The notes under the pieces: model-generated
The model's database searches: none
The model's input: only the letters and a program-made list of their open reading frames with translations
What the model was told of the DNA's origin: nothing
Part shown: in pieces, positions 1 to 8,898 of the stretch
Layout: every line of letters starts with the position of its first letter
Numbering within the stretch: the stretch's first letter is position 1
Position numbers and translations under genes: made by a program
Origin: an uncultured Flammeovirgaceae bacterium
Lineage (GTDB): Bacteria; Bacteroidota; Bacteroidia; Cytophagales; MED-G16
Reading direction: 5' to 3'
Length of the DNA stretch: 64,000 bases
Assembly: GCA_913052485.1 (NCBI GenBank)
Contig: CAJXDN010000005.1
Location: 1 to 64,000, forward strand

Positions 1-10
1 AAGGTAATTA

Positions 11-44
11 TTGACATAAGCAAATTGAATAATTTTTAAATTTG
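11..44 (+). promoter_or_regulatory. candidate promoter of phoH operon
   Basis: A TTG at 11-13 is followed after 23 bases by TAAATTTG at 37-44. This matches the TTG/TAnnTTTG form known for Bacteroidota primary sigma factor, with a spacer at the long end. The start codon follows 24 bases later. The call is motif-based only. Confidence 0.45.
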
Positions 45-68
45 CATCAAAAAAAGATATAATAAATT

Positions 69-986
69 TTGGTAGAAAAAGTAATTAATCTGGATGACAT
101 CGAATTAGTTGGATTCCTGGGAGTAAAAAACAAGAATATCCAAGAAATTGAGACAGCATTTCCTAAAACAAAAATTATTTCAAGAGGAAATAAAATCTCT
201 ATCAAAGGTAACAAGGATCAACTCCATGAGGTAGAAAAAATAATAAGATCTCTCGTTATTCATTACGAAAAATTTGGAAAAATTGATAGAAAAATTGTTT
301 TGAGTCATATCCGAAATGGTTTCAGTAATGAAGAAAAAGAAGTAATTATTTATGGATCCTCTGGTAAAAAGATTATTGCTAAAACATCAAATCAAAAGAG
401 AATAATAGACCTTCACAATAAAAATGATTTACTTTTTGTAATTGGTCCTGCCGGAACAGGTAAAACATATGTCAGCGTTGCTTTAGGTGTGAAAGCATTG
501 AAAGAAAAAAAAATAAAAAAAATTATTATTACAAGACCAGTAGTAGAGGCTGGTGAGAATTTAGGTTTTCTTCCTGGTGATTTACAAGATAAAATTGACC
601 CTTATCTTAAACCAATTTACGATGCTTTAGAGGATATGATTCCAATTCAAAAAATGAAAAAATTTATAGAAAACAAAACCATTGAAATCGCACCACTAGC
701 TTATATGAGAGGGAGAACATTAAAGAATGCTTTCATATTATTGGATGAAGCTCAAAATACAACTGAGTCTCAACTTAAGATGTTTCTTACAAGGTTAGGT
801 CAAAACTCTAAGATGATAGTTACTGGTGACATATCTCAAATTGATTTAAGAAAAAATCAGTCATCTGGTTTAGTTGATGCTAAAAATAAGTTAAATAATA
901 TAGAGGGAATAGGATTCACTCACTTAGATAGTTCCGATGTACTTAGACATAGCTTAGTAAAAAAAATACTCGACAAATATCAATAA
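69..986 (+). CDS. phoH: PhoH-like ATPase
   Basis: This is a PhoH-family P-loop protein of 305 aa, a cytoplasmic ATPase thought to act in RNA metabolism (possibly with YbeY); the exact role is not settled. The Walker A motif GPAGTGKT lies at residues 126-133 and a Walker B-like ILLDEAQN near 224. The N-terminal part (about 10-70) resembles the small KH-like region of the family. The start is a TTG codon. No ATG lies nearby, and the N-terminus VINLDDIELVGFLG lines up with the usual family start, so TTG is preferred. It is the first gene of a + strand run into serB, which begins 2 bases after its stop. Confidence 0.93.
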   Translation: MVEKVINLDDIELVGFLGVKNKNIQEIETAFPKTKIISRGNKISIKGNKDQLHEVEKIIRSLVIHYEKFGKIDRKIVLSHIRNGFSNEEKEVIIYGSSGKKIIAKTSNQKRIIDLHNKNDLLFVIGPAGTGKTYVSVALGVKALKEKKIKKIIITRPVVEAGENLGFLPGDLQDKIDPYLKPIYDALEDMIPIQKMKKFIENKTIEIAPLAYMRGRTLKNAFILLDEAQNTTESQLKMFLTRLGQNSKMIVTGDISQIDLRKNQSSGLVDAKNKLNNIEGIGFTHLDSSDVLRHSLVKKILDKYQ

Positions 987-988
987 TC

Positions 989-1627
989 ATGAATTACGTT
1001 ATAGATTATGACTCAACATTTATTCAAGTTGAGTCACTAGATGAATTATCAAAGACCTCTAAAAGTTATAACCTAAAAAATCAAAAAGAAATTGAGAAAA
1101 TTACAAACATGGGAATGGATGGAAAAATTTCATTTTCTGAATCGTTAGAAAGAAGAATAAAACTAATCAATTCAAGTATAGAAGATATCAGAAGTACTCT
1201 TGAAGTTTTGGAGAATAGAATTACAATTTCATTTCTAAAAAACAAAAATTTTTTTAAAACAAATTCAGATAAGATCTTTATAGTTTCAAGTGGTTTTCAC
1301 GAACTAATAGATCCAATTGTTTTAAAGTTTGGTATCAAAAAAGAACACATATTCGCAAATAACTTTTTATTTAAAGATAAAAATATTGTAGGATTTGATA
1401 GAAATAACCCACTCAGTAGGTCAAAAGGTAAAGTTGAAATTATTAAACGTTTAAATTTAAAAGGTAAAGTTTTAGTTATAGGAGATGGTTATACTGACTA
1501 TGAAATTAAGAAAGACGGCTATGCAGATTCTTTTTTCCTTTTTACTGAAAATATAAAAAGAGATTCTATTGTCAAAAGTGCTGATTATTTACTAAAATCG
1601 CTTGATGAACTTTTTAAAATCATTTAA
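989..1627 (+). CDS. serB: phosphoserine phosphatase (HAD family)
   Basis: This 212-aa HAD-superfamily phosphatase likely removes phosphate from O-phospho-L-serine, the last step of serine synthesis. The nucleophile motif DYDST is at residues 6-10, and the SerB-like stretch GMDGKISFSESL follows in the cap. Motif II is SSGF, the motif III lysine is in SKGK, and motif IV is GDGYTD. All catalytic parts are present. The stop codon overlaps the serA start (TAATG), so the two are probably translationally coupled. From memory, many Bacteroidota carry these two as one fused protein of about 630 aa; here they are separate ORFs in different frames. Context with serA and serC makes the assignment strong. 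Confidence 0.87.
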   Translation: MNYVIDYDSTFIQVESLDELSKTSKSYNLKNQKEIEKITNMGMDGKISFSESLERRIKLINSSIEDIRSTLEVLENRITISFLKNKNFFKTNSDKIFIVSSGFHELIDPIVLKFGIKKEHIFANNFLFKDKNIVGFDRNNPLSRSKGKVEIIKRLNLKGKVLVIGDGYTDYEIKKDGYADSFFLFTENIKRDSIVKSADYLLKSLDELFKII

Positions 1628-2853
1628 TGAAATCTTTATCTTTCCCAAAGTCAAAAATTAATGTTTTACTTCTTGAAAAACTAGATAAATCCGCCGAAGA
1701 AAAATTCAAAAAAGAAGGATATAATGTTGAAATTTTTGAGGGCAGTTTGGACGAAGGTGAACTAATAAAAAAAATTAAAAATATTTCTATACTCGGCATA
1801 AGATCAAAAACAGTTATCTCAAAAAAAGTTATTGATTCTGCTGAGAGACTGTTAAGTGTTGGTGCATTCTGTATTGGAACAAATCAAATAGACCTCAAGC
1901 ATTGTTCCAACAACGGTATAGCTGTATTTAATGCACCATACAGTAATACTCGATCTGTTGTCGAAATAGTAATTGCTCAAATAATAAATTTATTAAGATC
2001 AATAGTAAAAAAATCAAATGAAATGCATGAAGGAAAGTGGAGTAAAGACTCAATAAATTCTCACGAAATACGTAATAAAACGATTGGAATTATTGGGTAT
2101 GGAAATATAGGTTCCCAATTATCAGTGTTATGTGAGTCATTAGGCATGAACGTATTGTATTTCGATAAATTAGACAAACTTTCAATCGGAAATGCTAAGA
2201 AAGTGTCTTCACTTCATGAGTTACTAAAAGAATCAGATATAGTTTCACTTCATGTTGATGGAAGTGAAGAAAATTCAAATTTTATTAGTGGTAAAGAATT
2301 TGAAATGATGAAAAAGAATTCAATATTAATAAATTACAGTAGAGGCAACATCGTTGATATTAATGCATTAAAAAAATATCTAGTAAATAATAAACTATTA
2401 GGTGCAGCTATTGATGTGTTCCCAAAGGAGCCATTAAATAATTCAGAAAAATTTCAATCAGAGCTTATGGGAATTAAAAATTTAATTTTATCACCTCATA
2501 TCGGTGGAAGCACAAAAGAAGCTCAAAAAAATATTGGCAATTACGTACCAAATAAAATAATTGATTTCATTAATACTGGTAACACCTCAAACTGTGTAAA
2601 CTTCCCTACATTATCACTACCCGAACAAAGAGAATCACATAGGTTTATACATATTCATAAAAATGAGCCGGGTGTACTTCTCAATATAAATAAAATAATA
2701 TCGAGTTTTGATATTAATATCAAAGGGCAATACCTAAAAACCAAAGAAGATATTGGATATGTAATTACAGATATTGATAGAGAATATGATAAATCAGTTA
2801 TCAAAAAATTAAAAGAAGTAAATCACACAATAAAACTTAGGGTACTATACTAA
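1627..2853 (+). CDS. serA: D-3-phosphoglycerate dehydrogenase with ACT domain
   Basis: This 408-aa NAD-dependent dehydrogenase oxidises 3-phosphoglycerate to 3-phosphohydroxypyruvate, the entry step to serine. The Rossmann motif GYGNIG is at 157-162, the substrate-side motif NAPYSNTRSV near 102-111, and the catalytic histidine in SPHIGGST. A C-terminal ACT domain starts near residue 338 (FIHIHKNEPGVLLNIN), as in the E. coli-type enzyme, so serine feedback is likely. Its ATG overlaps the serB stop by one base, and serC follows after one base. Length and motifs are normal. Confidence 0.94.
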   Translation: MKSLSFPKSKINVLLLEKLDKSAEEKFKKEGYNVEIFEGSLDEGELIKKIKNISILGIRSKTVISKKVIDSAERLLSVGAFCIGTNQIDLKHCSNNGIAVFNAPYSNTRSVVEIVIAQIINLLRSIVKKSNEMHEGKWSKDSINSHEIRNKTIGIIGYGNIGSQLSVLCESLGMNVLYFDKLDKLSIGNAKKVSSLHELLKESDIVSLHVDGSEENSNFISGKEFEMMKKNSILINYSRGNIVDINALKKYLVNNKLLGAAIDVFPKEPLNNSEKFQSELMGIKNLILSPHIGGSTKEAQKNIGNYVPNKIIDFINTGNTSNCVNFPTLSLPEQRESHRFIHIHKNEPGVLLNINKIISSFDINIKGQYLKTKEDIGYVITDIDREYDKSVIKKLKEVNHTIKLRVLY

Positions 2854-2854
2854 G

Positions 2855-3919
2855 ATGAAAAAAATTTTTTTTACTCCTGGCCCCTCGGAACTGTTCTTTA
2901 CTGTTGAAGAACACATTAAAGAAGGTATAAGAAATAATATATATTCTATTTCTCACAGGAGTAATGAATTTAAGATAATATATGAGGAATGCGTTTCGAG
3001 GTTAAAAGACTTACTAAGTATACCTAACAACTACAATGTTGGGTTTTTATCTTCTACTAACGAAATCTGGGAGAGAATTATCCAAAATCTTATATTAGAA
3101 GATTCTGGACACTGTGTTAATGGTTCTTTCTCTAAAAAGTTTCATGACTTTGCTTTACTCAATAAAATTAATGCTAAATCATATTCTTTTGATATGAAAG
3201 AATATATTGTTGATGATATTCCTAACACACATGAATTACTTGCACTTACTCTCAATGAGACAAGTACCGGAATTATGTGTTCAAGAGAAAAGATTTCTGA
3301 AATTAGGTCTAAAATTAAAAATTCAATCATTGCCCTAGACTGTGTTAGTGGAATTCCATCTATTCCATTTAACATCAATGATGTAGATACTTTTTATTTT
3401 TCTGTTCAAAAATGCTTTGGATTACCCTCTGGACTTGGTGTATGGGTATACAACGAAAAATGTCTTGAAAAGCATCTTAAAATAAAAGAAAAAAAAATTA
3501 CAGGAACTTATCATTCTCTTCAAAGAATTCATGAAATGTCATTAAAATATCAGACACCTGAAACTCCAAACGTACTCGGAATTTATGTATTTAGCAAAGT
3601 TTTAAAAGATATGATGAATATAGGAATTGATAATATAGTAAGAGATACCAACTATAAATCATCTCTGCTATATAATACAATTAATAATCATAGTGATCTT
3701 GATAGTTTTATAAAAAATAAGGAAATTCAATCAAAAACTGTAATTGTCGCAAATTGTAAAAATGAAAGCGATATGTATATAAATGCCATGAAAGAGAGGG
3801 GTTTTATTTTAGGAAAAGGATACGGATCAGGAAAAAATCAAATTAGAATAGCTAACTTTCCCACACACTCCAAAGAAGTTTTTGAACTTCTTTGTGATGA
3901 ACTAACCCTTATAAAATGA
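2855..3919 (+). CDS. serC: phosphoserine aminotransferase (class V)
   Basis: This 354-aa PLP-dependent class V aminotransferase probably converts phosphohydroxypyruvate plus glutamate to phosphoserine. It opens with FTPGPSELF, typical of SerC-like enzymes. The PLP lysine is in YFSVQKCFGLPSG, and the C-terminal RIANFP region is intact. Clustering with serB and serA completes the three-step phosphorylated serine pathway in one operon. The next gene overlaps its stop by four bases (ATGA). The sequence is somewhat divergent from E. coli SerC and could also be read as an alanine-glyoxylate-type transferase; context favours SerC. Confidence 0.84.
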   Translation: MKKIFFTPGPSELFFTVEEHIKEGIRNNIYSISHRSNEFKIIYEECVSRLKDLLSIPNNYNVGFLSSTNEIWERIIQNLILEDSGHCVNGSFSKKFHDFALLNKINAKSYSFDMKEYIVDDIPNTHELLALTLNETSTGIMCSREKISEIRSKIKNSIIALDCVSGIPSIPFNINDVDTFYFSVQKCFGLPSGLGVWVYNEKCLEKHLKIKEKKITGTYHSLQRIHEMSLKYQTPETPNVLGIYVFSKVLKDMMNIGIDNIVRDTNYKSSLLYNTINNHSDLDSFIKNKEIQSKTVIVANCKNESDMYINAMKERGFILGKGYGSGKNQIRIANFPTHSKEVFELLCDELTLIK

Positions 3920-4677
3920 AAAATGCAGTTGTAACAGGCGGAGCAAGTGGAATCGGCCTTGAATTTGTCAAACTTCTGATAGATGACAATTACAAAGTCT
4001 TCATTGTTGATAATAACGAAGAGAACTTAGATGGTTTACATAACATAATTTGTTCAGATAAATTTCAGCCAATCAAGTTAGATTTATCAAAAGTAACATC
4101 ACCTAAAATAATTCATGAAAAACTTAAAAAAGAAAATATTGATGTCTTGATTAATAATGCTGGCTTTGGAACTTTTGGAAAATTTTATAAAACTAAATGG
4201 GAAAGAGATGCGGAGATGATTAATCTTCATGTACTCAACACAGCACATTTAACAAAACTCTTTCTTAAAGATATGATTAAAAGAAATGAGGGGAAAATAT
4301 TAAATATATCCTCAGTTGCCGCATTCCAGCCAGGACCTATGATGTCACTTTACTATGCTACAAAAGCATTTATTTTACATTTTACTGAAGCAATATCTAA
4401 CGAGGTAAAAGATAAAAATATTACTATATCCGTTCTGTGTCCAGGACAAACTAAAACAAACTTCCAAGACTATTTGTCAACTAAAAAAAATAAAATAAGT
4501 TTTAACACAGGCTGTCCAATTGAGGTTGCAAAATATGGATATAATGCATTAAAAAATAATATCACAGTATCTGTACCTGGTTTTATGAATAAGATAATAG
4601 TCCTATTAAATAGGTTACTACCTAGATCAACGTCTGTTAATCTTGTTAGATATATCCAAGAAAAAAACAGAGATTAA
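3916..4677 (+). CDS. short-chain dehydrogenase/reductase (SDR)
   Basis: This is a 253-aa classical SDR. The cofactor motif TGGASGIG is at residues 7-14, the structural motif NNAG near 80, and the catalytic Ser (NISSVA) and YxxxK (YYATKAF) are intact. The subgroup resembles the DltE/YqjQ-type oxidoreductases (GFGTFGKF, CPGQTKTNF). Substrate is unknown. It overlaps serC by ATGA, so it is co-transcribed with the serine genes, but nothing ties it to serine chemistry. Confidence 0.85.
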   Translation: MKNAVVTGGASGIGLEFVKLLIDDNYKVFIVDNNEENLDGLHNIICSDKFQPIKLDLSKVTSPKIIHEKLKKENIDVLINNAGFGTFGKFYKTKWERDAEMINLHVLNTAHLTKLFLKDMIKRNEGKILNISSVAAFQPGPMMSLYYATKAFILHFTEAISNEVKDKNITISVLCPGQTKTNFQDYLSTKKNKISFNTGCPIEVAKYGYNALKNNITVSVPGFMNKIIVLLNRLLPRSTSVNLVRYIQEKNRD

Positions 4678-4722
4678 ATTATCTTTAAATTCATTATCAA
4701 ATATTTCAAATTATTAAAATAA

Positions 4723-6750
4723 ATGGATAGGGATCTAATCAAAAATAAAATAAAAGTCCTCAGAGATGAGTTAGATTTCCATAATAAATTATACTATGAT
4801 GAAAACAAGAATATTATTTCTGACTATGAGTATGACCTAAAAATGAAAGAATTAATTACTTTGGAGGAAACCTATCCAGAGTTCAAAAATAAAACATCTC
4901 CTAGTGTAAAGGTTGGAGGAAAAATTACAAAAGAATTTAATTCCTTTAAGCATGAAGAGAAAATGTTATCCTTGTCTAACACATACTCAGATGAAGATTT
5001 AAATGATTTTGATAAGAGAGTTAAAAAAATAATTGATAAAAATGATGTCGAGTACGTATGTGAATTAAAATACGATGGAATTGCACTAAGTATTCAATAC
5101 GAAAATAATATTTTTAGAAGAGCTTTAACTAGAGGAGATGGAAATTATGGTGACGATATCTCTAACAATGTGTTAACTATCAAGACCCTACCAATTAAAT
5201 TAAAAAATAATGAGATATTAAACTTAGAAGTTAGAGGTGAGGCGTTCATATCTAAAAGCAATTTCAAATTATTAAATGAAGAAAAAAAATTAAAAGGAGA
5301 ACAATTATTTTCAAACCCTAGAAATACCGCATCTGGTTCTCTCAAATTACAAGACTCGTCAGAAGTCTCAAAACGAAAGATAAATTGTTATATATATTCT
5401 CTTAAAACCAATTCTGGTATAATCAGCACCCATGAAAAATGTTTAGACTATCTTAAATCGATAGGATTTAATGTCCCTGAAACTTATAAAAAATGTAAAA
5501 ACATTAAAGAGGTAAAAAATTATATTAGATATTGGGAGTCAAGAAGATATGATTTAGATGTAGAAACTGATGGGATTGTAATTAAAGTCAATAAGCTAAA
5601 CTACCAGAAAGTATTAGGTAACACAAGTAAAAGTCCAAGATGGGCAATAGCTTATAAGTATAAGGCTGAAAGTAAGGTAACAAGGGTTAGAGATATTATC
5701 TTTCAAGTTGGTAGAACAGGAGCAGTTACACCTGTTGCAATGCTTGATCCTATATCAATTGGAGGATCCATTGTGAAAAGGGCTTCACTACATAATCATA
5801 ATGAGATTATGAGACTTGATGTGAGGTTAAACGATTACGTGAATATCGAAAAGGGAGGAGAAATTATTCCCAAGATCACATCTGTCATCAGAGAAAAGAG
5901 AAATAAAAATTCAAAGAAATTTTTATTTACAACTAGCTGTCCTTCATGTGGATCAAAACTAGAAATTACAGATAATCAAGCTGTATCATATTGTAAAAAT
6001 TATAATGACTGTAAGCCACAAGTATCAGGTAGAGTTGAACATTTTATTAGTAAAAATGCAATGGATATTGATAAATTAGGTCCAGAGACAATTAAAGGCT
6101 TTATAGATAATAAGATTATTAAAGTACCAGCTGACCTTTATAATATAGAATATAATGATATAATCAATCTAGAATTTAAATTAGAGGAAAAGGGGAAAGT
6201 AAGATCATTAAAAGAAAAGTCATGTAATAATATTTTAACAAGTATTGAAAAATCAAAATCCAAGCCGTTTTCAAACCTACTTTTTGGATTAGGAATTAGA
6301 TTTGTAGGAAAAACAACTGCCGAAAAATTATCAAATCATTTTAAAAGTATTGATAATATAATAAATGCGTCTTACGAGGAAATTATAGGAGTTGATGAAA
6401 TTGGTGAAAAAATAGCTGAAAGTGTCACGATGTTCTTCTCAGATGAGACAAATATTACTCATATCCAAAATTTAAAATATGCTGGGTTGAAATTAGAGGA
6501 AGATAGAATCTCAAATTTGTCAAATAAACTTAGAGATTTAATTTTTGTAATTTCGGGTAAGTTTCTTAATTTTTCAAGAGATGAAATACAAGATAAAATC
6601 AAACTTAATGGAGGTAAAATATCCAAATCCTTATCCTCCAAGACAGATTTTTTAATTTCCGGTGAAAATATGGGGCCAAAAAAGAAGATAAAAGCTGAAG
6701 ATCTTGGAACTAAAATAATTTCTGAAGATGACTTTATTTCAATGATATGA
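4723..6750 (+). CDS. ligA: NAD-dependent DNA ligase LigA
   Basis: This 675-aa NAD+-dependent DNA ligase seals nicks in replication and repair. The adenylated lysine is K116 in the ELKYDG motif. The NAD-binding Ia region (SDYEYD) precedes it, an OB fold follows, then a four-cysteine zinc finger (CPSCG ... CKNYNDC), helix-hairpin-helix repeats, and a C-terminal BRCT domain from about residue 600. All family domains are present at the normal length. The 45-base gap from the SDR may hold a weak promoter, but I found no clear one. The next gene overlaps the stop by ATGA. Confidence 0.97.
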   Translation: MDRDLIKNKIKVLRDELDFHNKLYYDENKNIISDYEYDLKMKELITLEETYPEFKNKTSPSVKVGGKITKEFNSFKHEEKMLSLSNTYSDEDLNDFDKRVKKIIDKNDVEYVCELKYDGIALSIQYENNIFRRALTRGDGNYGDDISNNVLTIKTLPIKLKNNEILNLEVRGEAFISKSNFKLLNEEKKLKGEQLFSNPRNTASGSLKLQDSSEVSKRKINCYIYSLKTNSGIISTHEKCLDYLKSIGFNVPETYKKCKNIKEVKNYIRYWESRRYDLDVETDGIVIKVNKLNYQKVLGNTSKSPRWAIAYKYKAESKVTRVRDIIFQVGRTGAVTPVAMLDPISIGGSIVKRASLHNHNEIMRLDVRLNDYVNIEKGGEIIPKITSVIREKRNKNSKKFLFTTSCPSCGSKLEITDNQAVSYCKNYNDCKPQVSGRVEHFISKNAMDIDKLGPETIKGFIDNKIIKVPADLYNIEYNDIINLEFKLEEKGKVRSLKEKSCNNILTSIEKSKSKPFSNLLFGLGIRFVGKTTAEKLSNHFKSIDNIINASYEEIIGVDEIGEKIAESVTMFFSDETNITHIQNLKYAGLKLEEDRISNLSNKLRDLIFVISGKFLNFSRDEIQDKIKLNGGKISKSLSSKTDFLISGENMGPKKKIKAEDLGTKIISEDDFISMI

Positions 6751-7250
6751 AATTTATATTAAACGCAATTAATAAAAGGAAAAGAAAGAGACTTAAAATC
6801 AATAGAGCATCTTTAAGTTACAACAGAGCTAATCACTTTGGAATATTGTATACCTATATAGATGAAAATAAACAAAAAGCTATAAATGATTTTGCAGATA
6901 ATTTAAGGAAAGACGGTAAAAGAGTTGATCTACTTCCTGCAATAACAAAACAGAATGCTGATAATAGGTATTTTAAGACTTTTAAAATTGATGAGGTTAA
7001 TTCATTTGGAACATGGTCAAACAATAATGTCAATTTGTTTATCTATCAACAATATGATTTTATGATATATCCTGACTTAAAACTGAATCCTGAGTTAGAA
7101 AATATAATTATTAACTCGTACTCTAAGTGTAGAATTGGTTTTATTAATTCGAAAACAGATTTATTTGAGCTTGTACTAAGGTCCGATCTGGAGTATGATA
7201 TCTCACACAGACTAAATAAACTTCTTAGGTATCTTAAAAAACTTAAATAA
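6747..7250 (+). CDS. DUF6913-like conserved protein
   Basis: This 167-aa protein of unknown function resembles the Bacteroidota family DUF6913, recognised from memory by a basic N-terminus followed by a stretch like NHFGILYTYIDENK, and by the later NLFIYQQYDFMIYPDL. It has no signal peptide or membrane segment and is rich in Lys, Asn and Arg at both ends. It starts within the ligA stop (ATGA overlap), so it is translated with ligA, and it ends just before a strong terminator. No function can be assigned. Confidence 0.72.
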   Translation: MKFILNAINKRKRKRLKINRASLSYNRANHFGILYTYIDENKQKAINDFADNLRKDGKRVDLLPAITKQNADNRYFKTFKIDEVNSFGTWSNNNVNLFIYQQYDFMIYPDLKLNPELENIIINSYSKCRIGFINSKTDLFELVLRSDLEYDISHRLNKLLRYLKKLK

Positions 7251-7251
7251 A

Positions 7252-7276
7252 AAAAGGTGGTTAAAAACCACCTTTT
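7252..7276. terminator. bidirectional rho-independent terminator
   Basis: An 11-bp perfect stem (AAAAGGTGGTT / AACCACCTTTT) with a 3-base loop sits 2 bases after the DUF6913 stop. A-tracts on one side and T-tracts on the other let it work for the + operon ending here and for the convergent - strand histone-like gene. Confidence 0.85.
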
Positions 7277-7301
7277 AAATAAAAACATTTTCTTTTGTTA
7301 A

Positions 7302-7478
7302 TTAAGAAGCGTTTTTCTGTGCTTGAACTTCTTTTCTTACGTCTTGAGCCCAAACCTTTAAAGCTTGCATGCCCTTTCTAACTCTAGTTCCAGCTGCTTT
7401 GTTTCCTTTATCATAAAATTTAGCAAAGTCAGGACCTAAGTCATTCACTAAGCCAGTTAATTCGTCGTATCTACCCAT
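7302..7478 (-). CDS. histone H1-like small basic protein
   Basis: This 58-aa gene is absent from the ORF track because it is under 60 aa. It reads MGRYDELTGLVNDLG, then FAKFYDKGNKAAGTRVRKG, ending in QAQKNAS. It closely resembles the short 'histone H1' (Hc1-like) proteins of Bacteroidota, with the typical FYDKGNKAAGTRVRKGMQ core. It is basic and presumably a DNA-associated cytoplasmic protein. The start ATG is at 7476-7478 on the reverse strand and the stop complement at 7302-7304. The 91-base gap to spt upstream suggests its own promoter, though I found no convincing one. It ends before the shared terminator. Confidence 0.88.
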   Translation of the reverse strand: MGRYDELTGLVNDLGPDFAKFYDKGNKAAGTRVRKGMQALKVWAQDVRKEVQAQKNAS

Positions 7479-7569
7479 TATATTATATTTAAATTAAAAA
7501 ATAGTACTTTTTCTAATTTAAAGAAAAAAAACCAATAAATCTACTAGTTAAGGCCGTTTTTTAGATATT

Positions 7570-8820
7570 TTAAGTTAAAACAGCACCTTTTTCGCCCATT
7601 TTCTGGTAAATCCCGTCATCTAACTTCTTTTTTACCTCTTTAAATGCATTTATAGTCTCTTCTACGTCTTCTAAAGTATGGGCAGCTGTCGGAATAACTC
7701 TCAACATAATCACCCCTTTTGGTACAACTGGATAGATTACTCCTGAACAAAAGATATTATATTCTGAACGCAAATCCTTGATAATATTTGTACATTCATA
7801 AACATCACCCTTCAAGATAACTGGAGTTACTGGAGACTGTGTAGTACCAATATTAAAACCATTATCTTTTAATCCACCCTGTATTGCGTTAACAATTTCC
7901 CATAATTTATTTTTATACTCAGGGTTTGATCTCAGTAGTTCAAGTCTTTTTAAATTACCAATTACCAACGGCATAGGTAGAGATTTTGCAAATATTTGCG
8001 ATCTTAATTTATACCTTAAATTGTCTATAATGTCTGCATCACCCGAAACAAAAGCACCGATACTCGCCATTGACTTTGCAAAAGTAGAAAAGAATAAATC
8101 GATACCGTCCTGAACACCTTGCTCCTCACCGGAACCAGCGCCAGTTTTACCCATTGTCCCAAATCCGTGAGCATCATCTACAAGTAATCTAAAATTATAA
8201 TCTTTTTTCAAGGAAACTATTGATGATAGATCTCCCATATTTCCAGACATCCCAAAAACACCCTCAGTTATGACTAGAATACCTCCACCAGTTTCTCCAA
8301 CAATCTTCGTTGCTCTCTCTAATTGACTCTTTAAATTCTCTATATCATTGTGTGGAAAAACAAACCTTTTTCCAATATGCATCCTAAGACCATCAATTAT
8401 ACATGCATGACATTCAGAATCATAAACTACAACGTCTTTTCTATCTAGGAGAGAGTCAACTATCGATAAAACACCTTGATAACCATAATTAAGAAGAATT
8501 GAATCCTCTTTTTGGACAAATTCAGAAAGTTCTTTTTCAAGCTTTTCGTGATGGACTGAATTTCCTGACATCATTCTGGCACCCATTGGGTAAGATAAGC
8601 CCCAGTCTTTAGCAGCTTGAGCATCTGCATTTCTCACTTCAGGATGGTTGGCTAAGCCTAAATAATTATTTAGACTCCAATTTAAAACATTTCCACCTTT
8701 AAACTTCATCCTCGGACCAATTTCACCTTCCAACATTGGAAACATATAGTAGTTGTCGTCAATATGAGAATAAGCGCCGAGAGGCCCTTTATCTTTTAGT
8801 ATTTTTTCAAATAAATCCAT
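7570..8820 (-). CDS. spt: serine palmitoyltransferase-like alpha-oxoamine synthase
   Basis: This 416-aa PLP enzyme of the alpha-oxoamine synthase family probably condenses serine (or a related amino acid) with an acyl-CoA or acyl-ACP to start sphingolipid-type lipid synthesis. The PLP lysine is K249 in STFAKSMASIGAF, and the cofactor-binding DDAHGFG is at 215-221. N-terminal SLNNYLGLANHPEV and GARMMSGN match the Bacteroidota SPT branch. Related enzymes make 2-amino-3-ketobutyrate, KAPA (BioF) or, from cysteate, capnine-type sulfonolipids, so the amino-acid substrate is not certain. Neighbours are an efflux pair upstream and the histone-like gene downstream; no other sphingolipid gene is visible. 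Confidence 0.85.
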   Translation of the reverse strand: MDLFEKILKDKGPLGAYSHIDDNYYMFPMLEGEIGPRMKFKGGNVLNWSLNNYLGLANHPEVRNADAQAAKDWGLSYPMGARMMSGNSVHHEKLEKELSEFVQKEDSILLNYGYQGVLSIVDSLLDRKDVVVYDSECHACIIDGLRMHIGKRFVFPHNDIENLKSQLERATKIVGETGGGILVITEGVFGMSGNMGDLSSIVSLKKDYNFRLLVDDAHGFGTMGKTGAGSGEEQGVQDGIDLFFSTFAKSMASIGAFVSGDADIIDNLRYKLRSQIFAKSLPMPLVIGNLKRLELLRSNPEYKNKLWEIVNAIQGGLKDNGFNIGTTQSPVTPVILKGDVYECTNIIKDLRSEYNIFCSGVIYPVVPKGVIMLRVIPTAAHTLEDVEETINAFKEVKKKLDDGIYQKMGEKGAVLT

Positions 8821-8839
8821 ATAATTTAATAAGTTTTCG

Positions 8840-8847
8840 CAAAAGTA
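8840..8847 (-). promoter_or_regulatory. candidate -7 element upstream of spt
   Basis: The reverse strand reads TACTTTTG, a perfect TAnnTTTG, 19 bases before the spt start codon. I found no TTG at the expected distance upstream, so only the -7 half is supported. Confidence 0.35.
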
Positions 8848-8898
8848 ATAAGTATAGATATAATAATTAAAAAAACAATAAATTGTTTTTAATTATAA

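Noticed and set aside
1600-1640. Programmed ribosomal frameshift joining serB and serA
   Set aside because: No slippery heptamer in the right frame, and the serA frame is closed by a TAA at 1615-1617, leaving only three codons for a shift.
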